A DNA stretch of 64,000 bases from Mesostigma viride (lineage: Eukaryota > Streptophyta > Mesostigmatophyceae > Mesostigmatales > Mesostigmataceae): contig RPFO01000050.1 in the NCBI GenBank assembly GCA_009746045.1, positions 3,504,445 through 3,568,444 on the forward strand, in the 5' to 3' direction. Position 1 is the first letter of the stretch; every line of letters starts with the position of its first letter. The position numbers and the translations under genes were made by a program. This document shows positions 52,582-64,000 of this stretch, piece after piece. The notes under the pieces were generated by a model. It was not told where the DNA came from. It saw only the letters and a program-made list of their open reading frames with translations, and searched no databases.

Positions 52582-53074
52582 GGCCGGGCCCACTTCAAAT
52601 GTTCCGAAAAGTGTGACACTTTTTGTCGTTTTTTTTACTTTTTCGACGATCGTCACTCTGCAGAGTGATTCGTCGTGCGAAATCGTGCGAAATTGTGCGA
52701 AATTTGCTGAAATCGTGTGAAATTTGCTGAAATCGTGCGAATTTGTGCGAAATTTGCTGAAATCGTGCGAAATTTCATGTGAAAAATGTCGACGGTAAAA
52801 AATTTTGATGTGCACAACGTGTGTGAATTCATGCGAAATTTTGTCAAACGTCACTCCCCAAAACGACCCTTGGTTGAAATCCATGCGAAATCGTGCGAAA
52901 TCATGCAAAATTGTGCCAAATCGTGCGAAATCGTGCGAAAATGTGTGAAAATTGTGCGAAAATCACGCGAAAATCACGCAAACTCGTGCGAATTTTTTTT
53001 TTTTTTTTGCGAAAATAGCGAAAAAGTGTCAGACACTTGGCTTGGACGGCGGAACATTTGAAGTGGGCCCGGCC
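52582..53074. mobile_element. MITE-1 copy b: 493-bp inverted-repeat element, TSD AGCA
   Basis: Same 25-bp terminal inverted repeats as at 12812, flanked by AGCA (52578-52581 and 53075-53078). The empty site (GACAAGCAGGATGTG) is seen on the minus strand of Gypsy-A near 28795, confirming both the insertion and the 4-bp TSD. It is 10 bp shorter than copy a, matching one internal repeat unit. Confidence 0.95.
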
Positions 53075-54236
53075 AGCAGGATGTGGACATCAGTGTGCGC
53101 CGACGGGTAGTTTGGTTTCCGAACGGATCATTCTGGTGCCCCGACAGCGAGTACAGGGCACAGGCCGCTGAGGTCCAGAACATTACACACGAGCGCTCGG
53201 CGGACGGGCCTCGACCAGCGTCCCAGATCCTGATGAGTGGCAAGATGCTGGCGCGCCAGCTCCGGAAGGGCAAGGAGTATGCGATGTACCGTATAGACCT
53301 GGACAGCACTCAGGTCATGCTTAATGAGATCGGTCCCGGCTTCACACAGGACGAGCTGGCGCGGTTCAACGCCGTCCTGGAGAAGCGCACTACTCTCTTC
53401 GCGGATCGCACCCCCCAGTTCCCTCCCAATCGATCGGTGCTACATCGTGTCCAGCTCCAGGAGGGTTCCGGGCCGACGGTGTCTCCCATGTACCGCATGG
53501 GTCCAGTCGAGCTGGTGGAGCTCAAGAAGATCCTCATTTCACTGCTCGACGCCGGACTCATTGAACCCAGCAACAGCCCCTTCTCAGCGGGCGTGCTGCT
53601 CGTTCCCAAGCCAAGGGGCAAGTGGCGTCTGGTGACTGACTACCGGAAGCTGAACGCCATCACTGTCAAGTCCCGGTATCCTCTACCGCGGATCGACGAC
53701 ATCTTCAACCGTGTCCAAGGGGCTACGTGTTTCACCGTCATCGACTGTGCGGACGGGTTTTGGCAGCTGCGCATCGCGCCAGAAGACTGCCATAAGACCG
53801 CGTTCGCTACGCCCTTCGGTCACTACCAGTTTCGGGTGGCGGCAATGGGGCTGTGTAATTCGCCTGCGTCCTTCCAGATGCTGATGAACGACATCCTCCG
53901 TCCGGTGATGGGCACAGCCCACTTGCCGCAGGTCTCCCAGGATCTGGCGGACCCGCAGAAGGGGGCGCGCCCGCCCTGGACCTACAAGCGCACGTGCGCG
54001 CTGGCGTATCTGGACGACATCCTGGTGTACTCCAAGACGTTCGAGGAACACCTGGAGGATGTTGACGCAGTGCTGCAGATCATGGAGGATGAGCATCTGT
54101 CGGCGCGGAAGGCCAAGGTGCGCGCCGGTCGCTGCGTGCCGTTTCTGGGCCATACCCTGTCCGCGGACGGCATCGCGACCGACCCTGAGAAGATCGAGTC
54201 CGTCCAGCAATGGCCGGTCCCTACGGACGTGAAAGG
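53075..54236 (+). pseudogene. Gypsy-B reverse transcriptase (open)
   Basis: One open frame from DVDISVRRRVVWFP through LARQLRKGKEYAMY, WRLVTDYRKLNAITVKSRYP, VIDCADGFWQLRIA, GLCNSPASFQMLMNDIL and the active site YLDDILVYSKTF (near 54008) to WPVPTDVK. The extra segment LPQVSQDLADPQKGARPPW before the active site is kept. A frameshift near 54236 follows. The RT itself looks intact, but it lacks a promoter and LTRs. Confidence 0.9.
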
Positions 54237-56701
54237 GTGCGCAGTTTCCTGGGGTTGGCATCCTACTACCGGCGGTTCATCCCGAGGTTTGCCACCATCG
54301 CCGCCCCGATCAACGCTCTTCTCAAGAAGGGTACCCCGTTCCTTTGGGCTGAGCAGTGCCAACAGGCTTTCGAGGCGCTTAAGCGCCACCTCACCACAGC
54401 GCCGGTCCTTGTCCTGCCGGATCCGTCCCTTCCTTTCGTCGTGGCTACTGACGCCAGTAAGGTGGCCATCGGGGGTGTTCTCCTGCAGGACCAAGGCAAG
54501 GGCCTTCAGCCCATCGAGTACATCTCACGCACCATGATTCCGGCGGAGCGGAATTATCCAGTGCATCAGCAGGAACTCCTGGCAGTAGTCTACAGCTGCC
54601 ACACGTGGCGTCATCATCTTCTGGGGGCCCAGTTTTCGGTGGCCATCAGCGAGCAGGGGGATCTCGACCCCCATCGCCTGGTGATCCACACGGACCACCG
54701 GCCGCTCACCCACCTCCTGGTGCAGCCCAACTTGACGCCCCGCCAGGCGCGGTGGATGGAGTACCTGTCACAGTTTGCGCCGTTCAAGATCCAATATGTC
54801 AAGGGCGCGGACAATGTGGTGCCCGACGCCCTCTCGCGACGGGCGGACTATTGGTTCTACGAGGACATGGACGTGCTGCATACCACCTGCGTACCAGTGG
54901 CCGCCCCGGGGACTGCCTACGGTATGGAACCACGGTCTCCCCGGGCCCGCCACTTGTTTCATCTTGGGCACACCACCATGGATGACTTGTCACCCCTCCC
55001 GGAGGAGACGGGTCAACCAAGCGCCCACGCGGACGTGGATACCCCCAGGGAGGGGGAGGGGTCGCATGCGCGCGGGTCGCATGCGCGCGTGCCCCTTAGT
55101 CATGTGGTGCCGCCCCAGGGAATTTTTCAGCTTCAGCCGCTCGGCCCTCCCACAGTCTTCTCAGAATTCGTCAACCAGGCGGGTACGGATACGGCGGAAC
55201 CGGCTGCGGACGCGTTCACAGTCACGTCGGACTTGGAGACGCTGATCAGCCGTTTCACGGTCACGGAGGAAGCAGCACTGGAAGCCATCCGGGCACATCC
55301 CCAGCAGATGGGGCCTATCCTTGCAAGTTCCAGGATGCATGGGCGCCTGTTCGTGGGTCCCCAGCCGGAGGAATGGCGGCTGTATGTTCCTGAGCTTTGT
55401 AGGGCTGCCTTGCTTCACGAGCTCCATGATTCCCTTCTGGGCGGACATCAAGGAAGTCACCGTCTCCTTCCCCGGGCCCGTAAGCACTTCTACTGGCCAG
55501 GGATGAAGGAGTACTGTATATCGAGACGTATGTGCGCCAGTGCCCCTCGTGTCAGATCATGAAGTCCAGGAACGTACACGGGCTCTCAGGCAGTCCCTAA
55601 TAAGACGCTGCCGTCCGGATCCTATGGGTCCTTGGGATTCTATCATGATGGACTTCATCGGCCCGTTTAAGAAGACGAAGAACGGCAACAGCATGGTCTT
55701 GGTGTTCGTGGACCACCTGACGCACGTGTTTCGGTTTCACGGGCTCAGCCGGCACTTCATCTCTGACCGTGACAAGCTCTTCACGGCCAAATTCTGGCAG
55801 GAGTTTTTCGAGCGACTGGGCACCAAGGTGTCGCTGGGCACTGCCTACATACCACAGCTCGTCGTTGCACCTGGTGGAGCGGTTGAACCGCACGGTGCAA
55901 GAGACCATGCGACACTACACTGACACGGTGGGCAGCAATTGGGAAGAACTTCTGGGCTTGGTGGAGTTTTCCCTGAACAATGCCCCCCAGGCCGCCCATG
56001 GGTTTACCCCCTTTTTCCTCAACTCCGGCCGACACCCTCTCACACCGCTCGACTTGCTTGGGAGCCATGAACTTGGAGAGGATCAGGTCAAGCTGGATAC
56101 CCTTCAGGGGGTTGAGCGGTTACTGCAGCGGATGCACCAGGCGCATAACAGCGCAGTTCAGGGCTATCGCGCAGCGACAGAGCGGTATCTGGAGAGGACA
56201 GCCGGCAAGCGGGATCACCGGACGCCGTCCATCGAGGTGGGCGATTGGGTCCTGGTTGAGGGCCCGCAGATCGGGCGATTTTCGCACAAGGTGGAGAAGG
56301 AGCTGAAGACTAAGCTCCGACCCATGTTCTTGGGTCCCTACAAGGTCCTCACCAAGTTCGACGATGTCATGTTCCAGGTGGACATTCCAGTGTCCTGGAA
56401 CCTCACGTCCAACCGTTTTCACCGTGACCAGCTCAAGTTGTATCACCAGAATACCATTCAGGGCAGGGTCAATCCCCCAGCCCCACTGGAGTTCAATCCG
56501 GACACGGGGGAACATGAGGACGAGGTGGCAGCGATCGTGGGACACCGGGATGTCAAACGGGGACGAGGGGTCCAGCGACAATACCGGGTGCGATGGCGAT
56601 TCGCACAACACGAGTCTGAGGACTCGTGGCGCACCGCTACCGAGTTAGCGGGGTGCGCCCGCTTACTAGAAGCATATAAGAAGACGCACCAGTTGCGTTA
56701 G
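54237..56701 (+). pseudogene. Gypsy-B RNase H, integrase and chromodomain
   Basis: RNase H: VATDASKVAIGGVLLQ, ERNYPVHQQELLAVV, IHTDHRPLTHLL, PDALSRRADYWF. Integrase: GGHQGSHRLLPRARKHFYWPG, MMDFIGPF, ISDRDKLF, VERLNRTVQE. Chromodomain: EVAAIVGHRDVKRGRG, QYRVRWRF, ESEDSWRT. Compared with Gypsy-C, about 24 residues between the first and second Asp are missing (near 55715), and frames shift near 55515 and 55850, so the integrase is defective. Stop at 56699-56701. Confidence 0.85.
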
Positions 56702-56726
56702 CAGACCACATCCGGTAGGGTGTAGA

Positions 56727-57973
56727 GTGAGGGTGGTGTGTGAGCTGGGTATCAGGTACACGCCGACTAACGCCCTGGCATCTTGTGTGTGGGCTGTGCA
56801 GGGGGACGCCGCGGAGGCGCTTCCCAGAGGCCAGACTTCCGTCGGCGCCGTGGAGGCTGCAGACGTGGAAATCCGGGATGCAGACGAGGAGTCCAGTGAG
56901 GGAGATCTGGTTGACATGGATATACCCGACGATCCTGAGGTCCCAGAACCGGAAGTGGGGGCGAGGACGCAGATAGCTCGTGGAGAGCCTGCGGTCCGAA
57001 GGGGTGCGCCAGGGGCCGGGGGCTCGGGAGATGGTGGCGGACAGACTGGGCCTTCATCTGGCCGCGAGTGCCGGCAAGAGACATCGTCAAGACCCGGAGC
57101 ACCGGACGCGCGTACGTTGCAGCTAGTGAAGGAGCTGAACGAGGAGACGTTTAATCCCCGGGTGTTCTTGCGTGACTATGGTCGGGATCGAGGGAGAAAT
57201 CTTGTTGGAACGACGACGTCGGCGCCGTAATCGGATGCCTTCGGAACTCCGCGCTGATTCCATTATGGCGCGGGTCGACCCTGAGCGGATGGATATTTTT
57301 CGAAGGTTCGTGCGGCGCAACGCGAGGTTTCGGATCGAGACTTGTACCGCTGCGCGCGACGGCGTGGTAGTCGGTTCCGACTGGGAAACCCATGAGCGGG
57401 AGTGCTCCTGTCACGCGTGCATGAACACGCTGGAAGCGGGTCTGGCATTCCCACGGCTCTTTCTCCTCCTACTTCCACCCATGGTGCGGAAGCTGCTGGA
57501 ACGCCACTTTCCCCGGTATCTTCCGCCGGAGGGGGCGCTACGGGGTGAAAAATGTCTGCGTGAAGGGCAGTATTCGTTACGGCAGGCTCTGGATCGCATC
57601 GTGGCCATGGATGATGAGGACCATGACGATGGGAGTGAGGGGTATGACTCTGATTACGACGACCATCCTCCACGCCCTCCCTCTCGTTCCCCTCCGCGGG
57701 ATCCGCCCTCTCGGGGCTCCCAGGGGAGCGGCGCAAGAAACCGTCCTGTGCCTCGTTATGAGGCGCCACCGCCGGCGACGGGCTGGGGGCGACCTCCACG
57801 GCGTGAGACGCGGAGTCTTCCGAGGGCTACCGGATGGGGTGGGGGCAGTCAAACCGCTCCTCGACGTGCTCCGGAGTGGCCGGCACGTTGTCGCTCGCCA
57901 TCACCGCCCTCCCGCTCGCGTTCCCGCTCGGACTCTGGGACCGAGGTACGCCCCGCTCGCCAAGCGTCACCAC
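56727..57973 (+). pseudogene. Gypsy-B ORF3, N-terminal part
   Basis: Frames 56727-57230 and 57172-58020 together cover the acidic N terminus, the LQLVKELNEETFNPRVFLRD block, HERECSCHACMN, FPRLFLLLLPPMVRKLL and the start of the Arg/Ser-rich region. One indel near 57195. It breaks off at the palindrome spacer. The strong conservation with Gypsy-A in the cysteine block suggests a maintained function in the family. Confidence 0.7.
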
Positions 57974-58013
57974 ATCCCAGTGGGTGGACCACCACCCCAG
58001 GGACGACGAGATG

Positions 58014-61000
58014 GTGGTGACGCTTGGCGAGCGGGGCGTACCTCGGTCCCAGAGTCCGAGCGGTCCCGAACGCGAGCGGGAGGGCGGTGATGGCGAGCGA
58101 CGACGTGCCGGCCACTCCGGAGCACGTCGAGGAGCGGTTTGACTGCCCCCACCCCATCCGGTAGCCCTCGGAAGACTCCGCGTCTCACGCCCTGGAGGTC
58201 GCCCCCAGCCCGTCGCCGGCGGTGGCGCCTCATAACGAGGCACAGGACGGTTTCTTGCGCCGCTCCCCTGGGAGCCCCGAGAGGGCGGATCCCGCGGAGG
58301 GGAACGAGAGGGAGGGCGTGGAGGATGGTCGTCGTAATCAGAGTCATACCCCTCACTCCCATCGTCATGGTCCTCATCATCCATGGCCACGATGCGATCC
58401 AGAGCCTGCCGTAACGAATACTGCCCTTCACGCAGACATTTTTCACCCCGTAGCGCCCCCTCCGGCGGAAGATACCGGGGAAAGTGGCGTTCCAGCAGCT
58501 TCCGCACCATGGGTGGAAGTAGGAGGAGAAAGAGCCGTGGGAATGCCAGACCCGCTTCCAGCGTGTTCATGCACGCGTGACAGGAGCACTCCCGCTCATG
58601 GTTTCCCAGTCGGAACCGACTACCACGCCGTCGCGCGCAGCGGTACAAGTCTCGATCCGAAACCTCGCGTTGCGCCGCACGAACCTTCGAAAAATATCCA
58701 TCCGCTCAGGGTCGACCCGCGCCATAATGGAATCAGCGCGGAGTTCCGAAGGCATCCGATTACGGCGCCGACGTCGTCGTTCCAACAAGACTTCTCTCTC
58801 GATCCCGACCATAGTCACGCAAGAACACCCGGGGATTAAACGTCTCCTCGTTCAGCTCCTTCACTAGCTGCAACGTACGCGCGTCCGGTGCTCCGGGTCT
58901 TGACGATGTCTCTTGCCGGCACTCGCGGCCAGATGAAGGCCCAGTCTGTCCGCCACCATCTCCTGAGCCCCCGGCCCCTGGCGCACCCCTTCGGACCGCA
59001 GGCTCTCCACGAGCTATCTGCGTCCTCGCCCCCACTTCCGGTTCTGGGACCTCAGGATCGTCGGGTATATCCATGTCAACCAGATCTCCCTCACTGGACT
59101 CCCGTCTGCATCCCGGATTTCCACGTCTGCAGCCTCCACGGCGCCGACGGAAGTCTGGCCTCTGGGAAGCGCCTCCGCGGCGTCCCCCTGCACAGCCCAC
59201 ACACAAGATGCCAGGGCGTTAGTCGGCGTGTACCTGATACCCAGCTCACACACCACCCTCACCTACACCCTACCGGATGTGGTCTGCTAACGCAACTGGT
59301 GCGTCTTCTTATATGCTTCTAGTAAGCGGGCGCACCCCGCTAACTCGGTAGCGGTGCGCCAGGAGTCCTCAGACTCGTGTTGTGCGAATCGCCATCGCAC
59401 CCGGTATTGTCGCTGGACCCCTCGTCCCCGTTTGACATCCCGGTGTCCCACGATCGCTGCCACCTCGTCCTCTGTTCCCCCGTGTCCGGATTGAACTCCA
59501 GTGGGGCTGGGGGATTGACCCTGCCCTGAATGGTATTCTGGTGATACAACTTGAGCTGGTCACGGTGGAAACGGTTGGACGTGAGGTTCCATGACACTGG
59601 AATGTCCACCTGGAACATGACATCGTCGAACTTGGTGAGGACCTTGTAGGGACCCAGGAACATGGGTCGGAGCTTAGTCTTCAGCTCCTTCTCCACCTTG
59701 TGCGAAAATCGCCCGATCTGCGGGCCCTCAACCAGGACCCAATCGCCCACCTCGATGGACGGCGTCCGGTGATCCCGCTTGCCGGCTGTCCTCTCCAGAT
59801 ACCGCTCTGTCGCTGCGCGATAGCCCTGAACTGCGCTGTTATGCGCCTGGTGCATCCGCTGCAGCAACCGCTCAACCCCCTGAAGGGTATCCAGCTTGAC
59901 CTGATCCTCTCCAAGTTCGTGGCTCCCAAGCAAGTCGAGCGGTGTGAGAGGGTGTCGGCCGGAGTTGAGGAAAAAGGGGGTAACCCATGGGCGGCCTGGG
60001 GGGCATTGTTCAGGGAAAACTCCACCAAGCCCAGAAGTTCTTCCCAATTGCTGCCCACCGTGTCGGTGTAGTGTCGCATGGTCTCTTGCACCGTGCGGTT
60101 CAACCGCTCCACCAGGTGCGACGACGAGCTGTGGTAGGCCGTGCCCAGCGACACCTTGGTGCCCAGTGCTCGAAAAACTCCTGCCAGAATTTGGCCGTGA
60201 AGAGCTTGTCGCGGTCAGAGATGAACTGCCGGCTGAGCCCGTGAAACCGAAACACGTGCGTCAGGTATATCTTGGCGCACTCCTCCGCTGTGAGGTCGAC
60301 CGGACACGGGCCAGGTGACACATGCGCGTCAGGCGGTCCACGAACACCAAGACCATGCTGTTGCCGTTCTTCGTCTTCTTAAACGGGCCGATGAAGTCCA
60401 TCATGATAGAATCCCAAGGACCCATAGGATCCGGCAGCGTCTTAGGGACGGCCTGAGAGCCCGTGTTCCTGGACTTCATGATCTGACACGAGGGGCACTG
60501 GCGCACATACGTCTCGATATACTCCTTCATCCCTGGCCAGTAGAAGTGCTTACGGCCCGGGGAAGGAGACGGTGACTTCCTTGATGTCCGCCCAGAAGGG
60601 AATCATGGAGCTCGTGAAGCAAGGCAGCCCTACAAAGCTCAGGAACATACAGCCGCCATTCCTCCGGCTGGGGACTCACGAACAGGCGCCCTCCTGGAAC
60701 TTGCAAGGATACCCCATCTGCTGGGGATGTGCCCGGATGGCTTCAAGTGCTGCTTCCTCCGTGACCGTGAAACGGCTGATCAGCGTCTCCAAGTCCGACG
60801 TGACTGTGAACGCGTCCGCAGCCGGTTCCGCCGCATCCGTACCCGCCTGGTTGACGAATTCTGAGAAGACTGTGGGAGGGCCGAGCGGCTGAAGCTGAAA
60901 AATTCCCTGGGGCGGCACCACATGACTAAGCAGGGCATGCGACGCGCGCATGCGACCCCTCCCCCTCCCGGGGGTGTCCACGTCCTCGTGGGCGCTTGGT

Positions 61001-61979
61001 TGAACCGTCTCCTCCGGGAGGGGTGACAAGTCATCCATGGTGGTGTGCCCAAGATGAAACAAGTGGCGGGCCGGGGAGACCGTGGTTCCACACCGTAGGC
61101 GGTCCCCGGGGCGGCCACTGGACACAGGTGGTATGCAGCACGTCCATGTCCTCGTAGAACCAATAGTCCGCCCGTCGCGAGAGGGCGTCGGGCACCACAT
61201 TGTCCGCGCCCTTGACATATTGGATCTTGAACGGCGCAAACTGTGACAGGTACTCCATCCACCGCGCCTGACGGGGCGTCAAGTTGGGCTGCACCAGGAG
61301 GTGGGTGAGCGGCCGGTGGTCCGTGTGGATCACCAGGCGATGGGGGTCGAGATCCCCCTGCTCACTGATGGCCACCGAAAACTGGGCCCCCAAGATGATG
61401 ACGCCACGTGTGGCAGCTGTAGACTACTGCCAGGAGTTCCTGCTGATGCACTGGATAATTCCGCTCCGCCGGAATCATCGTGCGTGAGATGTACTCGATG
61501 GGCTGAAGGCCCTTGCCTTGGTCCTGCAGGAGAACACCCCCGATGGCCACCTTACTGGCGTCAGTAGCCACGACGAAAGGAAGGGCCGGATCCGGCAGGA
61601 CAAGGACGGCGCTGTGGTGAGGTGGCGCTTAAGCGCCTCGAAAGCCTGTTGGCACTGCTCAGCCCAAAGGAACGGGGTACCCTTCTTGAGAAGAGCGTTG
61701 ATCGGGGCGGCGATGGTGGCAAACCTCGGGATGAACCGCCGGTAGTAGATGCCAACCCCAGGAAACTGCGCACCCTTTCACGTCCGTAGGGACGGCCATT
61801 GCTGGACAGCCTCGATCTTCTCCGGGTCGGTCGCGATGCCGTCCGCGGACAGGGTATGGCCCAGAAACGGCACGCAGCGACCGCGCGCACCTTGGCCTTC
61901 CGCGCCGACAGGTGCTCATCCTCCATGATCTGCAGCACTGCGTCAACATCCTCCAGCCAGGTGTTCCTCGAACGTCTTG
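58014..61979 (-). mobile_element. Gypsy-C: truncated chromovirus copy (minus strand)
   Basis: From right to left: RT end (KVRAVAACRF, from 61979), RNase H (VATDASKVAIGG, DALSRRAD), integrase (KEYIETYVRQCPSCQIM; MMDFIGPF and the VDRLTRMCHL segment; ISDRDKLF; HLVERLNRT), chromodomain (to about 59340) and ORF3 (59262-58014). All frames are broken by several single-base indels, for example near 60170, 59990 and 59490. It ends abruptly at CGAACGTCTTG, next to the 61980 repeat. Confidence 0.85.
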
Positions 61980-63116
61980 TGTCGCGTTTGCGTGCCATTA
62001 TATCCTAGCCTATCACTTGGAAGGCATATCCATAGCAATAGAGTACTCTTGTGTGTGATCCACTATATTAAATAAAGTGGAAATGATAGGTGTGGTCCTT
62101 GACGGCACCACCACCTTCATGACAGGCAGCGCAGCCAGCCGATATTTATATTATGAAGATTGCAATAATGCTTTATGATGAAAGCAATGCCCAAACCATT
62201 CATTCCATAACATTTGACAAATTACAATGAATGCCGAGTTGTGCTGCCGCAACTGTAAGAGTAACTACATATCCTTGAGACCCATCGAAATCACCACAGA
62301 CCGACCATGACGCCACTGTGGCGCAACAGTGTTTACTTACGTCATAATCTATATCAACTGTGTGACTCTGCGCTCATGTCCCAGTTACTGGCACACTGGC
62401 CAACGACGAACCGGCCCTTTCCCGGGACTGTTCCCGGGTCAGCAGAACGTTTCTCGTCCACAATGCCAACAACATCCCAACCGGATCAAACCATTGTCAA
62501 TCTTATCAACCATCGTCATGGCAACGACATGCAACCACTCACGGGGGCTGCTCCGGGCTGTTCGAGAAGTTTAACCCCATGAAGACAACAAACTAGTTGT
62601 GAGGGAGAGAAACGAGCGAACAACGACCACCATGGCCGCTGCGCTGCTCCTAAATACCTCCAAAAATCCCGGCATCCATGCGCTGTCGCATTTGCCAGCA
62701 AGCCGCCTAACGTGCAGTTAGACTGCCAGCAAAATGCAGAGCAAGTCTGTTCGACAACCACGTGCGAGCCAGCACACCGCACACTACGATCTGCGTATCT
62801 AGCTTTGTCAGATGGACTGAACATCATTCCGTCTGGACAATACAAAAGATTCATAACTGCCAAATGTCACGCACCGGAATATTGCGCAAGCCACCAAGGC
62901 TTTGCGCCCCAAAGTCTTGCGCCTGAACCTAAGTCAGGTCACCTAAGACTGTCACTCTAGAAATTCAGGCCTTTCCGGCGCGGCGCTCCACACCGGCCCA
63001 AGGAACAAAGCCTGCGGCCTACTGAATCGGAACCAACCAAACGTCGGTAACGATTCCGATTACGGCAACCGCGTAACTTCTTGAGTGCACGGACGTAAAT
63101 GATCACGGACGTGACA
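61980..63116. repeat. 1.14-kb TGTC...GACA sequence, copy 1 (LTR-like)
   Basis: Starts TGTCGCGTTTGCG and ends CGTGACA just before copy 2 (GC between them). It has no convincing ORF. TGTC/GACA inverted ends and a direct second copy suggest LTRs or a tandem duplicate of one element. Confidence 0.6.
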
Positions 63117-63118
63117 GC

Positions 63119-64000
63119 TGTCGCGTTTGCGTGCCATTATATCCTAGCCTATCACTTGGAAGGCATATCCATAGCAATAGAGTACTCTTGTGTGTGATCC
63201 ACTATATTCCCCCCACTTTTTAGCTCGAAAAAATGAAGAGCCAAAAAGTCAAAAAGAGGATCACATAGGGAAAAAAAAAATTCCCACGACAGGACCACAC
63301 ATGCTTTTCAAATAGGCTAAGCAATAACCTCTTCAGTGCTTTTTCAAGGATAAGCATAATCCTCTTCATGGCTTTTTCAAGGATAAGCCTAATCCTCTTC
63401 ATAGCTTTTTAAAGGATAAGCTTAATCCTCTTCCAAGTGCTTGATTCTGCAAGCAGCTTGGGTATATCTCCGGCTCAGGCTGTCCGAACTGAACCCGCCA
63501 AGGGTTGTTCGCTCGTTTAAATAAAGTGGAAATGATAGGTGTGGTCCTTGACGGCACCACCACCTTCATGACAGGCAGCGCAGCCAGCCGATATTTATAT
63601 TATGAAGATTGCAATAATGCTTTATGATGAAAGCAATGCCCAAACCATTCATTCCATAACATTTGACAAATTACAATGAATGCCGAGTTGTGCTGCCGCA
63701 ACTGTAAGAGTAACTACATATCCTTGAGACCCATCGAAATCACCACAGACCGACCATGACGCCACTGTGGCGCAACAGTGTTTACTTACGTCATAATCTA
63801 TATCAACTGTGTGACTCTGCGCTCATGTCCCAGTTACTGGCACACTGGCCAACGACGAACCGGCCCTTTCCCGGGACTGTTCCCGGGTCAGCAGAACGTT
63901 TCTCGTCCACAATGCCAACAACATCCCAACCGGATCAAACCATTGTCAATCTTATCAACCATCGTCATGGCAACGACATGCAACCACTCACGGGGGCTGC
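63119..64000. repeat. TGTC...GACA sequence, copy 2 (runs off the window)
   Basis: Repeats 61980 onward almost exactly but contains about 310 extra bases (63208-63518) after CCACTATATT. The window ends inside it, so the right boundary is unknown. Confidence 0.8.
63328..63426. repeat. 33-bp tandem repeat, three units
   Basis: Units start CCTCTTCA and contain TTTTTCAAGGATAAGC. They lie within the 310-base stretch absent from the left copy, so the stretch is either an insertion or a deletion-prone tandem zone. Confidence 0.85.

Larger units (their letters stand above)
51178..57973 (+). mobile_element. Gypsy-B: truncated chromovirus copy
   Basis: Begins inside gag (GATGGACCGGGTGCGCC) and ends inside ORF3 at the palindrome spacer. 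No LTR is present at either end. The order gag, protease, RT, RNase H, integrase-chromodomain, ORF3 is the same as in Gypsy-A, but without Copia-2, the SINE-like insert or MITE-2. It therefore gives the empty sites for those insertions. Confidence 0.9.
54040..61979. repeat. Large palindrome: about 3.9-kb inverted arms, 40-bp spacer
   Basis: 54040-57973 (Gypsy-B) and 58014-61979 (Gypsy-C) are inverted copies of the same region. They differ mainly by short indels plus one roughly 75-base gap near 55715. The arms meet at CAAGCGTCACCAC / GTGGTGACGCTTG around the 40-base spacer 57974-58013. Confidence 0.9.

Noticed and set aside
63220-63402. 60-residue Lys/Leu-rich protein
   Set aside because: It is the translation of the 33-bp tandem repeat with an AT-rich flank. 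No homologue is known to me.

Overview
This is a eukaryotic nuclear repeat cluster. No ordinary host gene, rRNA, tRNA gene or CRISPR array could be supported. Nearly every open frame that makes sense belongs to a retrotransposon: two Copia elements, one chromodomain Gypsy element (chromovirus) in three copies, L1-like LINEs with ORF1, endonuclease and reverse transcriptase, and LINEs with an R2-like C terminus. Short non-autonomous elements also occur. The mix of L1-like LINEs, chromoviruses and Copia elements in GC-rich, intron-poor DNA would fit a large algal or other protist genome, but no species can be named from the sequence.

The main result is a nested stack that can be resolved by target-site duplications (TSDs). 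The oldest layer is one minus-strand L1-like LINE (LINE-B). It reads, in transcription order: 49160-48829 (5' end and ORF1 start), 44990-42482 (ORF1 and endonuclease), 19787-18425 (RT, first half) and 5785-5586 (RT, second half). Three elements split it: an ORF1-only LINE (X, 5797-18413, TSD ATGATACCGCC), a plus-strand LINE-B copy (19796-42481, TSD GGCCTCCA) and a second X-like LINE (X2, 44991-48818, TSD GCGGTGTCGG). Each of these was hit again. Copia-1 (6238-16839, TSD GTATT) sits in X, Gypsy-A (20502-41576, TSD GGCGC) sits in the plus-strand LINE, and two R2-like LINEs (45641-48395) sit in X2. A fourth layer lies inside Copia-1 (a 503-bp inverted-repeat element and a short LTR element) and inside Gypsy-A (Copia-2 at 32611-40781 with TSD ACTAT, a 399-bp SINE-like insert, and a 788-bp inverted-repeat element).

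Left of the stack (1-5585) are an unassigned stretch, a short RT-like fragment and two R2-like LINE copies. Right of it (49200-64000) are small repeats, a second copy of the 788-bp element, and Gypsy-B on the plus strand (51178-57973). Gypsy-B runs into Gypsy-C on the minus strand (58014-61979), so that about 3.9 kb forms a near-perfect palindrome with a 40-bp spacer. The window ends in a duplicated 1.1-kb sequence with TGTC/GACA ends.

The most unusual biology is in the LTR elements. Both Copia elements join Gag and Pol through an in-frame UGA followed by CU, place a protease-like domain with a DTNS motif between integrase and RT, carry HGDD instead of YxDD in the RT, and have an extra ORF before Gag. 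The chromovirus has an RNase H1/viroplasmin-type hybrid-binding ORF before Gag and a long ORF of unknown function after the chromodomain. Many reading frames are broken by single-base, often homopolymer, indels although LTR pairs are over 99 percent identical, so some breaks may be sequencing errors.
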